Both the position numbers and the translations under genes were made by a program. From the NCBI RefSeq assembly GCF_000283155.1, contig NW_004454163.1, positions 21,946,387 to 22,010,386 on the forward strand: DNA of 64,000 nucleotides, given 5' to 3'. The stretch is from Ceratotherium simum simum. Taxonomy: Eukaryota; Chordata; Mammalia; Perissodactyla; Rhinocerotidae. Shown in pieces: positions 1 to 10,645 of the stretch (its first letter is position 1; the number at the start of each line of letters is the position of its first letter). Under the pieces are notes generated by a model. That model saw only the letters and a program-made list of their open reading frames with translations. It was not told the DNA's origin and did no database searches.

Positions 1-504
1 AGAGAATAAAAGATTTCTAGTGACCTGTTCTGTTCTGTAGCCACTAGTTATCTTTCAAGATGCAACAAGTTTCTTCATTTCCGTAAGCACCAATGCTTCT
101 GTAGTTGAACTGCCCGTGTTCTAGGGTTATGCTCCTTCAAGGTGGGGAATATGTTCAGGTTGAATTTGAGGTGACTGGATGAGAGGAAAGATAAAGCAGT
201 TTATCATGACGGCCACAAAGCAAGACACTAGAGGAAAATATTCTTGTATGTGAAGTTCAGTCAGTATTTAGCAACAGTTTACATTTAGTTGCTGCACATT
301 CTCAAAATAATAGGGTGTTAAAGGCATGGAATAAAGGCAGAAACTATTTCTGTGACGTTAAGATTTTGTGTAGTTTAAAAGCTACTGGCCATTTTATTCA
401 ATTATTTTAGTCTGCAGAAATGCATTCTTAATTAATAAAGCCAGGCCATAATCATTTATCTTGTAATGAAAACCTTTTACGGATAGCCACTAATGAAGAT
501 CAGA
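1..504. other. Unique AT-rich intergenic or intronic DNA
   Basis: I see no recognisable repeat, exon or RNA gene here. The sequence is AT-rich, CpG-poor and carries stops in all frames. It leads directly into the CpG-bearing block that follows. Confidence 0.6.
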
Positions 505-790
505 CTTTGCCTTTCCAATTGTGCCCATCGCGTGGTGCAGGGGCAACCTGCGCGATGACTGAGGGACGGGTAGATGCCTTGTGCTGTATCATTTGCAATT
601 GTCATTAAACATCCACATATCAATTATGTCGCCCCAAGGTTTATTAATGATATACTTATCAAACATTCATCGTATGGCACTAACATTTAAAGAATGTGTT
701 CTACTGAGCCTAATGGTACTGTGCTTTGACTGCCTGGGTTATTTAGTGAATTAATTCCAGAGAACGATTTGAAATACTGAAATCTGAGCT
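505..790. promoter_or_regulatory. Candidate conserved non-coding / enhancer-like block
   Basis: This stretch is free of recognisable repeats and carries several CpG dinucleotides within about 170 bases (two CGCG-containing words near 530 and 552, others near 568, 629 and 671), which is unusual for this CpG-depleted window. It also has a dense run of homeodomain-like cores (CAATTATG near 621, TTATTAATGATA near 641, GAATTAATTC near 749). A nested hairpin lies at 526-557. No open frame of note accompanies it. The regulatory reading is inference from motif density and retained CpG. Confidence 0.35.
526..557. repeat. Nested GC-rich inverted repeat (hairpin)
   Basis: Outer arms CATCGC (526-531) and GCGATG (552-557) enclose inner arms GCAGG (537-541) and CCTGC (547-551) with a GGCAA loop and a five-base bulge on the left side only. 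The arms pair perfectly on either DNA strand or in a transcript. It is too short to call an RNA gene. Confidence 0.55.
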
Positions 791-1964
791 GATACAATGT
801 CACATTCTACAAGAGCTTAGCTGCTCTCTTATTTGGGGGTAGGCATATATTTTGTTGATAGAGGGGAAGTGGCGGGTGGACTGTGACAGGGACAGGGTGG
901 CGTGCACCCATGTATATGTGCATACCAATGCATGCAGATTCATTGTGTACATACACACACACACGTATGCACAGCACTGGCCCCCAAATTGGGCCACCAT
1001 TTGTTATTTATTTATTTTATTTGTTATGCTAGTTTTGTTTTTATGTCTAGTCCTGTCATTAAAGTTGCCTGAGAGGATTCAAATTAGTAGCTTCAATCAG
1101 GATCTCTAAGTTGTACTGATATTCTATAAGCTTGTCCTGTTAGGTCTTTACTGTTGCAGTGAAAAAGAGAATCACCACTCTGTTCCTTGTTCTCTCTTGA
1201 GAACAGATTTCCAGCTTATATTTATTTAAACATATTGTAGGTGTTCATTTTTGAAAATAATATTTATCTAAGGATAAAGCTTCAAGTACTCTTGGAGGAT
1301 CTATCTTAGGACTCAAGTTTCAGATTTAAGTGGATGATCTGTTATATTCTAGTAGTGATGGAAACAAATGACAAACTATATTAATTTTATAATAATACTA
1401 TTATGACTATTATTATTATTAGTCTTTCAAGTAATAAATATATACCATACTGCCTTTTTCATCATTCATCTCAAATAGATACTCAGTTGTATATTAATGA
1501 ATATTGCAAATATTCTGTTGCCTTCATGTGAAATAGGTGAGAGCATTGTTGTCTAGGACAGTAATAGTGGACAGTAGCCTCTTTCCCCAGGACACACACG
1601 TGAGATATAGTAAAGATTATTCAAGATTCCAGATGTTTTCATGACAACTTTGTTGATGTACCAACTTATGAATTAGGTGAAATGTTTATACCATACGGTT
1701 TTAAATCTATGTAACCATAATTGCGCTTAAAAAATAAATCAGACTTTCATATCTCGTCTTTTAACAAGCCCCAGAGTATGACATGATTTTGAACTTAGAT
1801 CTGTTGTTTGAAGACATGAACATTTAAGCAAATGAGAGGATATTAAAAGTTGCTTATAGCTGGTGCTTTGAGTGATACACATATATATAGAGAGAGAGAC
1901 AACACCTATGGGTAGATTTCATAGATTCTCAGACCTTAACTTGACTCAAGAACTAGCTGGTCTC
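791..1964. other. Unique DNA with short simple repeats
   Basis: A short CA run is at about 953-964, and a TA/GA dinucleotide run is at about 1879-1899. The rest is AT-rich unique DNA. Open frames near 800-1109 on both strands run across the CA/TG-rich stretch and look like composition artefacts. Confidence 0.55.
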
Positions 1965-2105
1965 ACCCTTGATTTTACAGGTAAGTTGCTTCAGCAAGTG
2001 TAAGTGACCAGCCTTAAATCATGAAGCCAGAGACAGAATCCTCTGTTTCCTAATACTGAGTCTGAGGTCTTTCTGATGTACAACACTACTTCCCAAGAGT
2101 ATTAT
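1965..2105 (-). repeat. MIR SINE fragment (degraded)
   Basis: Read on the minus strand this resembles the MIR core: it has the reversed equivalents of the 'taagtgacc... aaatcatg aagccag agacagaatcc' order. Divergence is high and the ends cannot be fixed. Confidence 0.4.
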
Positions 2106-2984
2106 TCCCAGAGAGAATTTATCTAGCGTTTTCATTTTTCAGACTTTTTTTTTAAACAGGATTTCCTCTCTGATTTGTATTGAAGTGAATAGAATCCCTA
2201 TTGTACTGTACTTTATGGAAATGCAACACACGAAGGGCTTTTTGTACTAGCTTTTCACTTCTGGTTCTCTTTGTCACAAAAGGCCCTTCACTTTTGTAGT
2301 TGAAATCATTTGTAATTATGAATTGTGCTTTTAAAAAATTCATCAATGAAATCTTTGATTTAAAGATGAGGTGCCAGAAGAAAGGCAGAAGAGGAAAGCC
2401 TGGAATTTAATGCAATGGAATAGTTATAGAGAAATTAGAAAGGAGAGGCATTGCACCTAGACTGGTGTCTCATAAGGTGGCAGGAAAATGAAGAGATTGC
2501 ATTCAGTCCTATTTTGGAATTTGTTATCCAGTGTTATTGATGTAGCAGTACACAGAAAATACCTCTGTGCCACGTATTAAATATTTGTGACATATTAATA
2601 GATCCACTGTACAAAATTTACAGATGCTGGGCGCAGGGAGTCGCTGACAGAGTAAAAGACAAATATTTAAATACTCAAACATTTTATTTTTTTTGTTGTT
2701 GTCTTTAATTCTGACCTATTACACAGGAATTTTATTTCAGGATCTTAAATGTATCAATATCTATTAATAACGCCTTCGGAGTATATATTACTAAACAATC
2801 AAAGAGGACTGAATTAAAAATATGCCTAAGACAGTGAGAGTGAAAAGAAAGTGAACAAATATTTTTAAATGTGAATTTTAATAAATTTACTCCTTTATTC
2901 AAAATATTCAGTTAATTATGGCTCATAAGACCTATTTCACCAACTCAGAGGTAAATATAATCACACTCACTTATTTAATATTGT
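2106..2984. other. Unique AT-rich DNA
   Basis: No repeat or gene recognised. Around 2230-2370 the sequence is less AT-monotonous, with homeodomain-like cores (TTGTAATTATGAATTG near 2310), and might be constrained, but the evidence is weak. Confidence 0.5.
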
Positions 2985-3031
2985 ATTATCATATTATATA
3001 TATGTAGTTATACATATATAATATTATATAG
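2985..3031. repeat. AT-rich near-palindrome
   Basis: Alternating TA tracts on both sides of a central GTTAT form an imperfect inverted repeat (arms of about 20 bases with a few mismatches). It is a cruciform-prone low-complexity site and not a recognised element. Confidence 0.5.
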
Positions 3032-3640
3032 TCAGTCCCCAGGGATCTGTCACTAGAAGATCCAAGCTATGCTCTTAAAGATCTTGCACACCCCCGACAA
3101 TTTCAACTGTTTAAAAAGAAAGAAAAAGTGAAGAAAGGAAGGAAGAAAACAGAAATAATTCAGTCCAAAGTGGTCTGTCTTGGCTCTAAAAGTTAACCTT
3201 GGAGAGATCCGGAGTCTGGTCTGTTCACTCCTGCTACAGCCTTTGGATGATTCCACATGGTGTCACTAATGGATACAAGTCCTACATCATCATACAGAAA
3301 CCTATTCTTGGTGTCCTTGGTGGTCCAGATCTTGATCAAGCTATGGTGCTCTCCACAGCAAACTCCAAGGTTTCATTCTGCTTGGCACCCCCCATCAACT
3401 GATATCCCCTCTCCCTCCTCAGTCACACCATGACAGTGTTGCCCCTTGGGCACCTCCACCATCAGCCCTGTCCTGACACCATGAGCTCTACGAGGTGGAA
3501 AATATTATATAATCATAAGCAAAGACTGAAATTTTTACATAGATATAAATATGGGTCATCTAATGCCTTTGGAAATGTGCCTTACCAACATTTAGTATTT
3601 AGTCTTTATAGCTTCCCTTCAGGATAGGACAATAAGGCTT
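3032..3640. other. Unclassified unique block, slightly GC-richer
   Basis: This block differs in texture from its AT-rich surroundings at 3190-3500 (CCCC and CTCC runs). Several frames stay open for about 65 codons on both strands, but none matches a protein family I recognise and there are no convincing splice sites. An old processed pseudogene or an unrecognised transposon fragment is possible. Confidence 0.35.
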
Positions 3641-3914
3641 TTATAGTGGGTCCTCTTCAGCACTTATAGATTTAATTTCTATGAAATGATTAATATTTCA
3701 TTTGTAACTTTGTATTTTTTACGTGTATGTGTGCCTTCTTAACTATGCTATATTATCAGCCTATTGAATGTAAAGGCTTTCTATTTATTTAATTGCCTTA
3801 TTCCCCTAAGATTCTTAGTTTTCTTCCCTTCAAAAAGAATATTCTAAATATACGTTCACTGAATTCCTCCTAGTTAGGGAGACACTTTTTTATATACATT
3901 CCTTTTGAATAGGA
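3641..3914. other. Unique AT-rich DNA
   Basis: Nothing recognised in this stretch. Confidence 0.5.
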
Positions 3915-4020
3915 AGATAAAAGTACCGGTGGGTAATTTATCAAAAACTATGTAGCTGGGCATGGAATCAGAACACCCAAACATCTGAGCTTAGGATCTA
4001 AGTGTGTGCTTTAGTCCCCT
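3915..4020 (-). repeat. MIR SINE fragment
   Basis: The minus-strand MIR order is visible: an 'aggaagataaaa' equivalent of the 'agatgaggaaac' box, then a 'tagctgggcatggaatcagaac' stretch matching the 'cagagctgggattcgaaccc' box. No clear target-site duplication (TSD) is seen. Confidence 0.55.
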
Positions 4021-4668
4021 GTGTCCTTAAGAAAGATATTTGGATGTCAGCAGTAGATAAATTTTAATAGAAGAGGTGTAACTAAGCTCTCTGTGTGAAG
4101 AGCTGGGTTTTATAGAATTAAGTAAGCGTGTTCATCAGGTGCTAAGGATTGGTGAGTTGCCCATCAAATCTGCACTGAGCATGGGGAAAGATACGAAGTG
4201 GTGATTTTTAACTTGCAGTTATCTACTTTACACATTCAACAGGTGAAAATGCAGATTTTCCAGCATCAGCAGATGCTCAGATGTGTGTCGGCAGTTCTGA
4301 AACTTTGAACACAAAACATCACTTTCAACTTGAGTTTGAAAGAGTAGACAGTGAGAAACCAGAGAGAGACTTTCTGTAGGTGGTTGGCACTGCCTGCTTG
4401 TTTTGCTGTTTTTTTTATCCCCATGGAAATTTCATTTCTTTTACTTACGTTTGCTGTGTAAAATGTAAAATCTTTCCTGGAGCAACAGAAATCCTCTCTG
4501 TGCCACAGCTGATTTTTTTGGAGGCAGTTGTGACTGAAGGAGACCTGTGTCTTTGTTGGTATCTCTCCTTCCTTAATTACTTCAGGTGAATATATAGAAA
4601 TCTGTAGATTTTTAAAAGAGGCTGTCTTTGAATATTCATTTGTCAACAAAGGATTGTTCTTTAGGACT
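4021..4668. other. Unique DNA with a chance open frame
   Basis: A minus-strand frame stays open for 155 codons (4266-4733), but it runs into the MITE at its start and has no recognisable domain, so I treat it as chance. No repeat recognised. Confidence 0.5.
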
Positions 4669-4760
4669 AAGGTGACAAACTTCCCCATTTTGTCCGGGAC
4701 TTCCAGAACTAAAACTAAGGAAGTCTGAGACACTCCAGAATAAGTTGGTCATCCCATTTA
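4669..4760 (+). mobile_element. Short non-autonomous DNA transposon (MITE-like)
   Basis: The left end AGGTGACAAACTT and the complement of the right end (GGGATGACCAACTT) are related inverted termini around a short core with a 'gtccgggact' word. This matches the ancient small palindromic mammalian MITE type with 'ggtgacca...' termini. The family name is not certain. Confidence 0.45.
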
Positions 4761-5669
4761 GGTCACGGTACTAAACTTCTGAATAAATTTAGCCTATTAA
4801 TTAGGAGGGACTCTCGCCTGCCCAGAAAGTACTTGAAATTCCTAAATATTGCTAAATATTTTTTTAATTAATCTGCCATTTAGAGACAATATATTTTCCG
4901 GAAGTTGGTGGTAGGGTGGGGGTTCCTAAAGATTAGGAGAACTGATACAGGTAACTCCCAGCCAAGGAACCACATCTGTTGCTGACTTTTTCTCCCTGCT
5001 TCCCTTGGTCAGTAAATTTCCCTTTTCATGTATCCAAGCCCAAGGGACATTTTCACAGCAAGTGAGCCCATGCTCTCCATGGGCCTTTATGTCCTGAGTC
5101 TCACAGTCATTAGAGGCACAATAGCCACCTCATGTCACTTGGATGCCTAAAGTTTTGTGGAGTGGCCTCAGGGACTAGGGCATCACAACTGATCTGGAAA
5201 GAGGCCTTAGCCCCTCATCCCGACAAAGGAGCATCTGTTGAAGGCCTTTTGCCTGAAGTGGTTCTATTCAGGCCCAGGCCACTAGCTTAGCCCTTTTAAA
5301 TCACCAGCCCCATTGTTCAAGGTATTTCTTAAAAAGAGGAATGTGTATGTCCTTTAACTCTACTTGTTTAGTTAATGCTGAAAATGTTTCGCCTAGGGTC
5401 TCACCTCAAGACTGGTCAGAATCACAAGAGTAACGCTCCTGTCACCAAATTAAATTGATATAGCTCTTCCTGGCTTTCTTTTAATTCTTGTGTGGACACA
5501 GAGGAAATAGCTATGATTATACTCCTTTTATAAATGATAAAATGTGCTTGCCTCTTAAAGCCCAGTGAACTGGGTTTTGATAAAAATTAGTTCAATGCTG
5601 GTTGATGAATTGTATTACCAGAAATAATTACTGAATTTTATTTTCTTACTATTTGATATTCAGGTAGTT
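4761..5669. other. Unique DNA
   Basis: No gene or confident repeat. The stretch 4980-5300 is GC-richer and may be an old LTR or unclassified repeat, which I cannot support further. Confidence 0.45.
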
Positions 5670-5935
5670 TCATGGTTGAACTCAATAAAAACAGCTTTCG
5701 AGAAGCCAGATGTATGGCTGGTTGCAAGTCTGTCTTTCAGCTCCAAGCCTTTTATAAAGCAATGCTGCTTTATAGACCTGTCGTCTAGCGGAGTTCTATG
5801 CTGCCGAAATAGGAATATGAAACGGGATGCCAAGAGGACACTGGATAATTTGTCCATGGTTGATCTAACATAAAAATAATGGGGTTTCCTAATAACCACA
5901 TTATTTTTATGTTAGATCAACCATGAACACGATAG
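5670..5935. promoter_or_regulatory. Candidate conserved block with CpGs ending in a long palindrome
   Basis: No repeat family is recognised. Several CpGs fall between 5690 and 5830 (near 5700, 5781, 5788, 5804, 5823), against a depleted background. A 9-bp inverted repeat, TATAAAGCA / TGCTTTATA, lies near 5754-5775. Both strands stay open for 65-79 codons here with no known protein similarity. The right edge holds the 27-bp perfect inverted repeat listed separately. A regulatory element or an ancient exapted repeat is inferred. Confidence 0.35.
5855..5925. repeat. 27-bp perfect inverted repeat with 17-bp spacer
   Basis: The left arm 5855-5881 (begins CATGGTTGATCTAAC) is exactly the reverse complement of the right arm 5899-5925. 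Pairing continues outward after one mismatch (5851-5853 with 5927-5929) and inward after another (5883-5886 with 5894-5897). The whole forms a hairpin of about 79 bases. It could be a tiny palindromic MITE, a replication-slippage palindrome or a hairpin-RNA precursor. I recognise no family. Confidence 0.8.
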
Positions 5936-6359
5936 GAAAATTCACATAAAATTGTAATGGAACTCAGGAAACTTCGGAGAACATTTAGCCTTGTGGAGGC
6001 CTCTGCCTACCCATTCCACCTTCTCAGTTTTTTGGCAGAGTGGAGTACTTCACGGGATATTTGTTGAGGGGGTGCTTCAAGGTAGCAGTTTAAGAATCAT
6101 TGGTTCTAGTCCAATTCTGCCTCTTGCATGTGGATGCCACATTCTGTACCTCTCAAAGGATTTGTTGACCTTGATCCAGCTCCTAGTATTTATTGTGTCT
6201 GTAATGGCAATATTGGCTATTCTACCAAAATAACAGAATTCAGTGATGACATTTCTTCTTCATTACTTGTGCTGAAATGAGACCACATTTAGTCTTCTGC
6301 AGTTGTCAAATTAGAACACACTGTACAGTGAGCCTTCTGAGTTTCCACAATAAAAAGCA
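5936..6359. other. Unique DNA
   Basis: Nothing recognised. A plus-strand frame of 80 codons (5991-6233) has no domain or splice context. Confidence 0.5.
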
Positions 6360-6605
6360 AATGTATACAATATTTACTGAATGCTTACTGTATGTCAAAC
6401 ACTTAGCTCAGTGCTTTACATACATTTGTTACAACTGCTGTAAGTTGCCTTGATTATTATACTCATTTTGAAGATGAGAAAACAGAGGCTTGGAGACAGT
6501 AATCAACTTGCCTGAGATCACACAGATGGTAAAGGGAAGAGCTGGGATTTCAAACCAAGGTAACATGAGCTTGAGCCCATGCACTAAATTACTCTTCATG
6601 TAGTT
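6360..6605 (-). repeat. MIR SINE, near full length, antisense
   Basis: The reversed MIR order is clear: a 'tttactgaatgcttactgtatg' tail segment, 'cagtgctttacatac', 'agatgagaaaacagaggct', 'cttgcctgagatcacacag', then 'agagctgggatttcaaacc'. The tRNA-derived head is at the right end near 6590. Confidence 0.85.
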
Positions 6606-6729
6606 CTTCTCTCTGTCCGAGTGTTTTAAGAACAATTCCTATAGAGCAGTTTCTGAATGATGAACTATATTGCTTTGATGGTAATTTTATATACCTGGAT
6701 ATTCATCATAAATCAATGAAGAAATATAG

Positions 6730-6960
6730 TTATGCTCATTCATTTAACAAAGACTTTTAAACCCCAGCTATGTGTCAAGCTCTATGGATGCAGATATGAG
6801 TAAGGCAAGATCTCTTCCTTGGAGTAGTTCACAGTTTAGTGGAGGAGACAGGCGTATAAATAAAATCTGAAGTAAATAATGACAAGATGAAACAATATGT
6901 GCTATAAAAGAGGCGGACAGAGAATACAGCCCAGGAATACTTACTACATGGACTTAGAAT
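6730..6960 (-). repeat. L2 LINE 3' end, antisense
   Basis: It starts with the reversed L2 terminus ('ctcattcatttaacaaaga'), followed by the 'atgtgtcaagctctatggatgcag' and 'cacagtttagtggaggagacag' blocks typical of antisense L2 3' regions. Confidence 0.75.
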
Positions 6961-7079
6961 TCATATGGGGAATTGAGATGATGTAGTGACTATAAAAATT
7001 GTTCCTCAAAAAGGGATGATTATAGTGAAGGACAAGGAGGAGCAGAGACAAGGATGAAGGTGGAATAAATCTCAAGTTA

Positions 7080-7340
7080 GTCTTTCAAATTCGCTGGATA
7101 ATTTTGCTGGGCTCTTTGGAAACATTTAACTGCTAATTCTTATTAGTTTCTGAAATCAGTTTCATTGGCCAACCCCATCCCATGCCTTCAAGCAACTCTT
7201 CAAGTTAATGGTAGCATTTGTTTCTCATTAATTTCTTTGGTTTTCTTAATAGCCAATTTGAAGGCTTATTAATAGGTAATATGTTTAGCAATGTTAACAT
7301 TTGCATTAATAAAACAAATGCAAAATTACTACCCCAACCA
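7080..7340. promoter_or_regulatory. Candidate conserved block with paired octamer-like sites
   Basis: A repeat-free stretch with many homeodomain-like TAAT/ATTA cores. ATTTGCAT (7299-7306) faces ATGCAAAA (7318-7325); TTTGCATT (7300-7307) and AATGCAAA (7317-7324) form a perfect inverted pair nine bases apart. These match the POU octamer. Enhancer function is inferred. Confidence 0.35.
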
Positions 7341-7969
7341 ACCATTGCTATGGTAAAAAGCCAAGAGACTTAAACAGTAGTAGAGTTGAATGGAGCTAAC
7401 CCACAAAAGACCAATAATGTCCGATTGTCTTATTCTCCCATGATTGCGGTCTACATATCTATTTCAAAACTCATAGATGTTGCTACATTAAACTTTTGTT
7501 AGTTTTTTATGACATAATTTTAAAAGTAAAGTGTTTGGTTGTTTAACTGCTCCTCTCCTTATTTCAAGACGAGACATACAACCAGTACAAGTAATCTATG
7601 ATTTTCTTATGCTTAACTTTTGACACCCTACATTTTTGTAAACTGACAACAATAAGATATCTAAAGTGTGCAGAATTTAGACTTTTGCTCATCCATGGAA
7701 AAACATGTTAAAGCCATCTCCTAGTGGTGCTGCTATTAGCCAACAGTTTAACATAGGCAACATAACCGTCTTTGCACGTAGAGAAGTGTTTATCTAATTA
7801 TTTGAATATTAAGATATTTTATAAGAATGAGTGGAAAATCGGAGGTTGGTACTTACACTAGTGGTAAGAAGTACAAGTCACATAAATTTCGATAATTATA
7901 GAAAAAATTAAGTTGGATGAAAATGGTGAAATTTTAGCTTTAATTGGTTGCTCATCTGACTTAAACTGG
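7341..7969. other. Unique DNA
   Basis: No gene or repeat recognised. 7685-7800 has non-repetitive, moderately complex sequence that could be constrained. Confidence 0.45.
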
Positions 7970-8420
7970 TGTGTTAATCAGGATATGCTAACTGCTGTAA
8001 CAAACAAAAACTCAATGGTTTAAGGTAGTAAAGGTTTTTAATCACTCGCGTTGCAGTCAAATATGGGGCAGTGGGTATCTCTTTCTGTTCCATATAATGA
8101 TTCAGGGACCCAGGCCTCTTCTTCCTGTGGCCCTGCATAACTAGGGCCTCACAGTTTTCCATCAGATCCCCTGTTTCTAGATGGCAGATGAGGGCTGAAA
8201 GAACAGGTGGAGATCACATGGAAGAATTTTGGGGGGAAAGGCCTAGAAGTGGCACATGTCACTTTTACTCGCATTCTTTGGACAGATTTCAGTTACATGG
8301 TCTGAGGTAATTACGGAGATGCCTGATTGTGTGCTCAAGAGGGAAAGGAAAAGGGATTTGATGATGACATGGCATTCCTTTTGTCACAACTGGTCAAATC
8401 TGTGTCTGATTATGAAGAAA
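7970..8420. mobile_element. LTR-like ancient repeat (unclassified)
   Basis: Successive phrases such as 'gctaactgctgtaacaaaca', 'gattcagggacccaggc', 'aaggcctagaagtggcacat' and 'cagttacatggtctgagg' are familiar from an interspersed mammalian LTR-like family, probably MaLR or ERVL related. I cannot name the subfamily. A shorter relative seems to lie at 14838-14990. Confidence 0.4.
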
Positions 8421-9114
8421 CAAAAAAATATTTAGGAAAAGGTATAAAATGCTGGAAAGATCACCAAAATTGTCTATAATAGGCAGAATATCCTCAGGGA
8501 TTTGGTGGTTTTGGGTCTTCAGGAATAGACCTGATTCTCCTCCCACCGTTCTCCTGCTCTGTTGCAGGGAGGTCTATTGCCGGTTTATGCAAATATGTAC
8601 AAAGGCAGAAGATTTCCAGTAGACTACAAATAGCCTCCCCTTCTGCAGGAATTGGGTTCTAGAGAATGTAAAGAAGAGATATAAATTGTGAACATTTTTT
8701 CTACAAGACCTAGAATGTAACTGACAGCACCCAACTTTCTGTACAATATTCTAGATTTTTCTATCTGACTTTCAAATCTCCAGTAACATCAAGGAAGGGA
8801 TCTAAGTCTTTTAACACAGACAGTATGCCCCGTCATCCATCAAAGCAGTCCTCTGGAGTAATGCCTACAGAAAGGCAGGAGTGGAATTACAGAATTACAA
8901 GACAGAAAACATTTCATTTGCGGGGTTTCCAAGGACTCAGCAAATGGGAGACTTCCAAATACTTAAGTCAGGAAGCCCAGTGATTTCCCATACCAGTGTC
9001 CCTTGGTGTTTACTAAATTGCAGCACATGACATAAAATTCCCCAGTTGGAGACAAAACATCATATTCCCTGACAGTTTTAAAACAATATAAAGCTATGAA
9101 TTGTCTGTTGATCC
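8421..9114. other. Unique DNA
   Basis: Nothing recognised in this stretch on either strand. Confidence 0.5.
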
Positions 9115-9215
9115 TTTTACTGCACTTCTTATCTCTAAAATTAGATGCTGATCTCCTGGAGGGCAGGGGCTCTAACCTTCAAATCTAATTTTGTGCCACA
9201 AACACAGTAAAAGTT
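9115..9215 (+). repeat. L2 LINE 3' end fragment
   Basis: The 'gatctcctggagggcagggg' box followed by 'cacaaacacagtaaaag' matches the L2 3' terminal region in sense orientation. Short and degraded. Confidence 0.5.
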
Positions 9216-9399
9216 AAAGAACTGCCCACTTAAAGTAACAAATAGGCACAATCTGCCATAAGACACTTAAGAAGAATCTCCACCTAACGCTGACCTCCAA
9301 GTTCAGGCGCAATCCTCAGTCTTTTTCTGGGGCAACGGATGACGTGGGTTCTCCTCTAATAACTATTCTCACCCTGAAAATAGAGTGTGAACTCCCTTC
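9216..9399. other. Unique DNA
   Basis: Nothing recognised. Confidence 0.5.
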
Positions 9400-9640
9400 A
9401 CTGGCTGATATCTTCTTTGATGTGTAAAAGAGAACACGCATAGACCTTTTTCATCGGTGCGTGTCATTATTGAAGGTTATCGTTTATGCTTTAGCATAAT
9501 GATTAGACTAAACAAATCATCTGTGAAAGCTTGCCTTCTATAGACCTAGGTAAATCCAAACAAAAACAGCAACCAAAACGATTCTTCTGAAGAAATCCAC
9601 TTCAGCAGCACCTAGCTCTGGTTGATGGTGAGAAATTGAA
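9400..9640. promoter_or_regulatory. Candidate conserved block
   Basis: Repeat-free, with CpGs near 9437, 9455, 9460 and 9481. It contains a 7-bp-arm inverted repeat, TTATGCT / AGCATAA (9484-9490 and 9493-9499), next to a TAATGATTAG homeodomain-like cluster. Regulatory potential is inferred only. Confidence 0.3.
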
Positions 9641-10554
9641 ATATGTTTTTATGCCCAAAGTCCTGCAAGAGGAAGAGGAAATTAGATGGAGCTAAATGGA
9701 CGTGAACCTGTAGGAAATATATATCAGGACAACGACCAAGAATTCATGACATCTCAGAGGTACTTCTAAGCCCTGCAATCAGATGAGCCCTACGGAGACT
9801 TTTTTTAATCAGGGAAAGGACTGACGAAAAATTGGCACTCTCAAAGGTTTTGGAACACTTTGTATGACCTTGCTGAGCCTTGAATTTTCATTATTGTTTC
9901 TCTCATATGGAAATGTTTGCAATTCTGTCTTACATGAAGGGCAGAGAATTGAAAAGAAGTCTGCAATAATGAAGTCAGTTTTCACTTCAGAAAAATGACC
10001 TCATTGCTCCCTGAGGAAGCAATGAGGGACGGCAGGGTCTTCTCCAAACCCTCTGGAGGTTGACTGGAGCTACTAGACCTGAGTAGGGTTACACAAAGTA
10101 TCCCAAAGTCTTTATTAACTAGATCGTCATCCACACAATTTCCTGAACTCATACTATTTTGCCTGGAAGAAATTTTGTAAAAGAGATTTTTGAGCAAAGT
10201 GTGACAGTCTTTTACAGGATATCTTTTTCAGGGAGTGTTTTACAGTATGGTGAAATAAGTCAGAGGTACCATGAAGTTTCTTTTACTCTTCACACACAAA
10301 ACTCCCTGCTATTCTATTCTCTTATCTCTACAGTTCCTAGTCTTGCAACCTCATGTCTCCATGCTACCTCAGCTTCTTCCTCTGGTCATGGCCACCATCT
10401 GCACTCACCTGAATTTTCCTCTAAGGGGCACCATTCCTGCCACTGTTTTATCCCATTAAAATTATTAGTCTTAGCTCCTTTACTTTCAGTGATCTGGTTA
10501 GCTGATCGAAGTGAATTTGATGAACAAATATGCAATGCTATTATTGGAGGTGAC
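9641..10554. other. Unique DNA with a small hairpin
   Basis: Perfect 10-base arms CCTCATTGCT (9999-10008) and AGCAATGAGG (10018-10027) flank a nine-base loop. A plus-strand frame of 157 codons (10159-10632) has no recognisable domain and ends in an L2 fragment, so I do not call it a gene. Confidence 0.5.
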
Positions 10555-10645
10555 TTATCCCTTCCATTTATTTCACAAATACTTATTGCACCCTACTTTG
10601 TGCTAGTTTCCATGGGATATCAAAATGAATAAGGTCTGATTTGCC
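10555..10645 (-). repeat. L2 LINE 3' end fragment, antisense
   Basis: 'catttatttcacaaatactt' then 'ttgcaccctactttgtgcta' and a 'tccatgggatatcaaaatga' stretch follow the antisense L2 terminus. Confidence 0.65.

Noticed and set aside
4266..4733. 155-codon minus-strand open frame
   Set aside because: Its beginning is inside a MITE and no protein family is recognisable; probably chance.
10159..10632. 157-codon plus-strand open frame
   Set aside because: No recognisable domain, ends inside an antisense L2 fragment, composition like the surrounding non-coding DNA.
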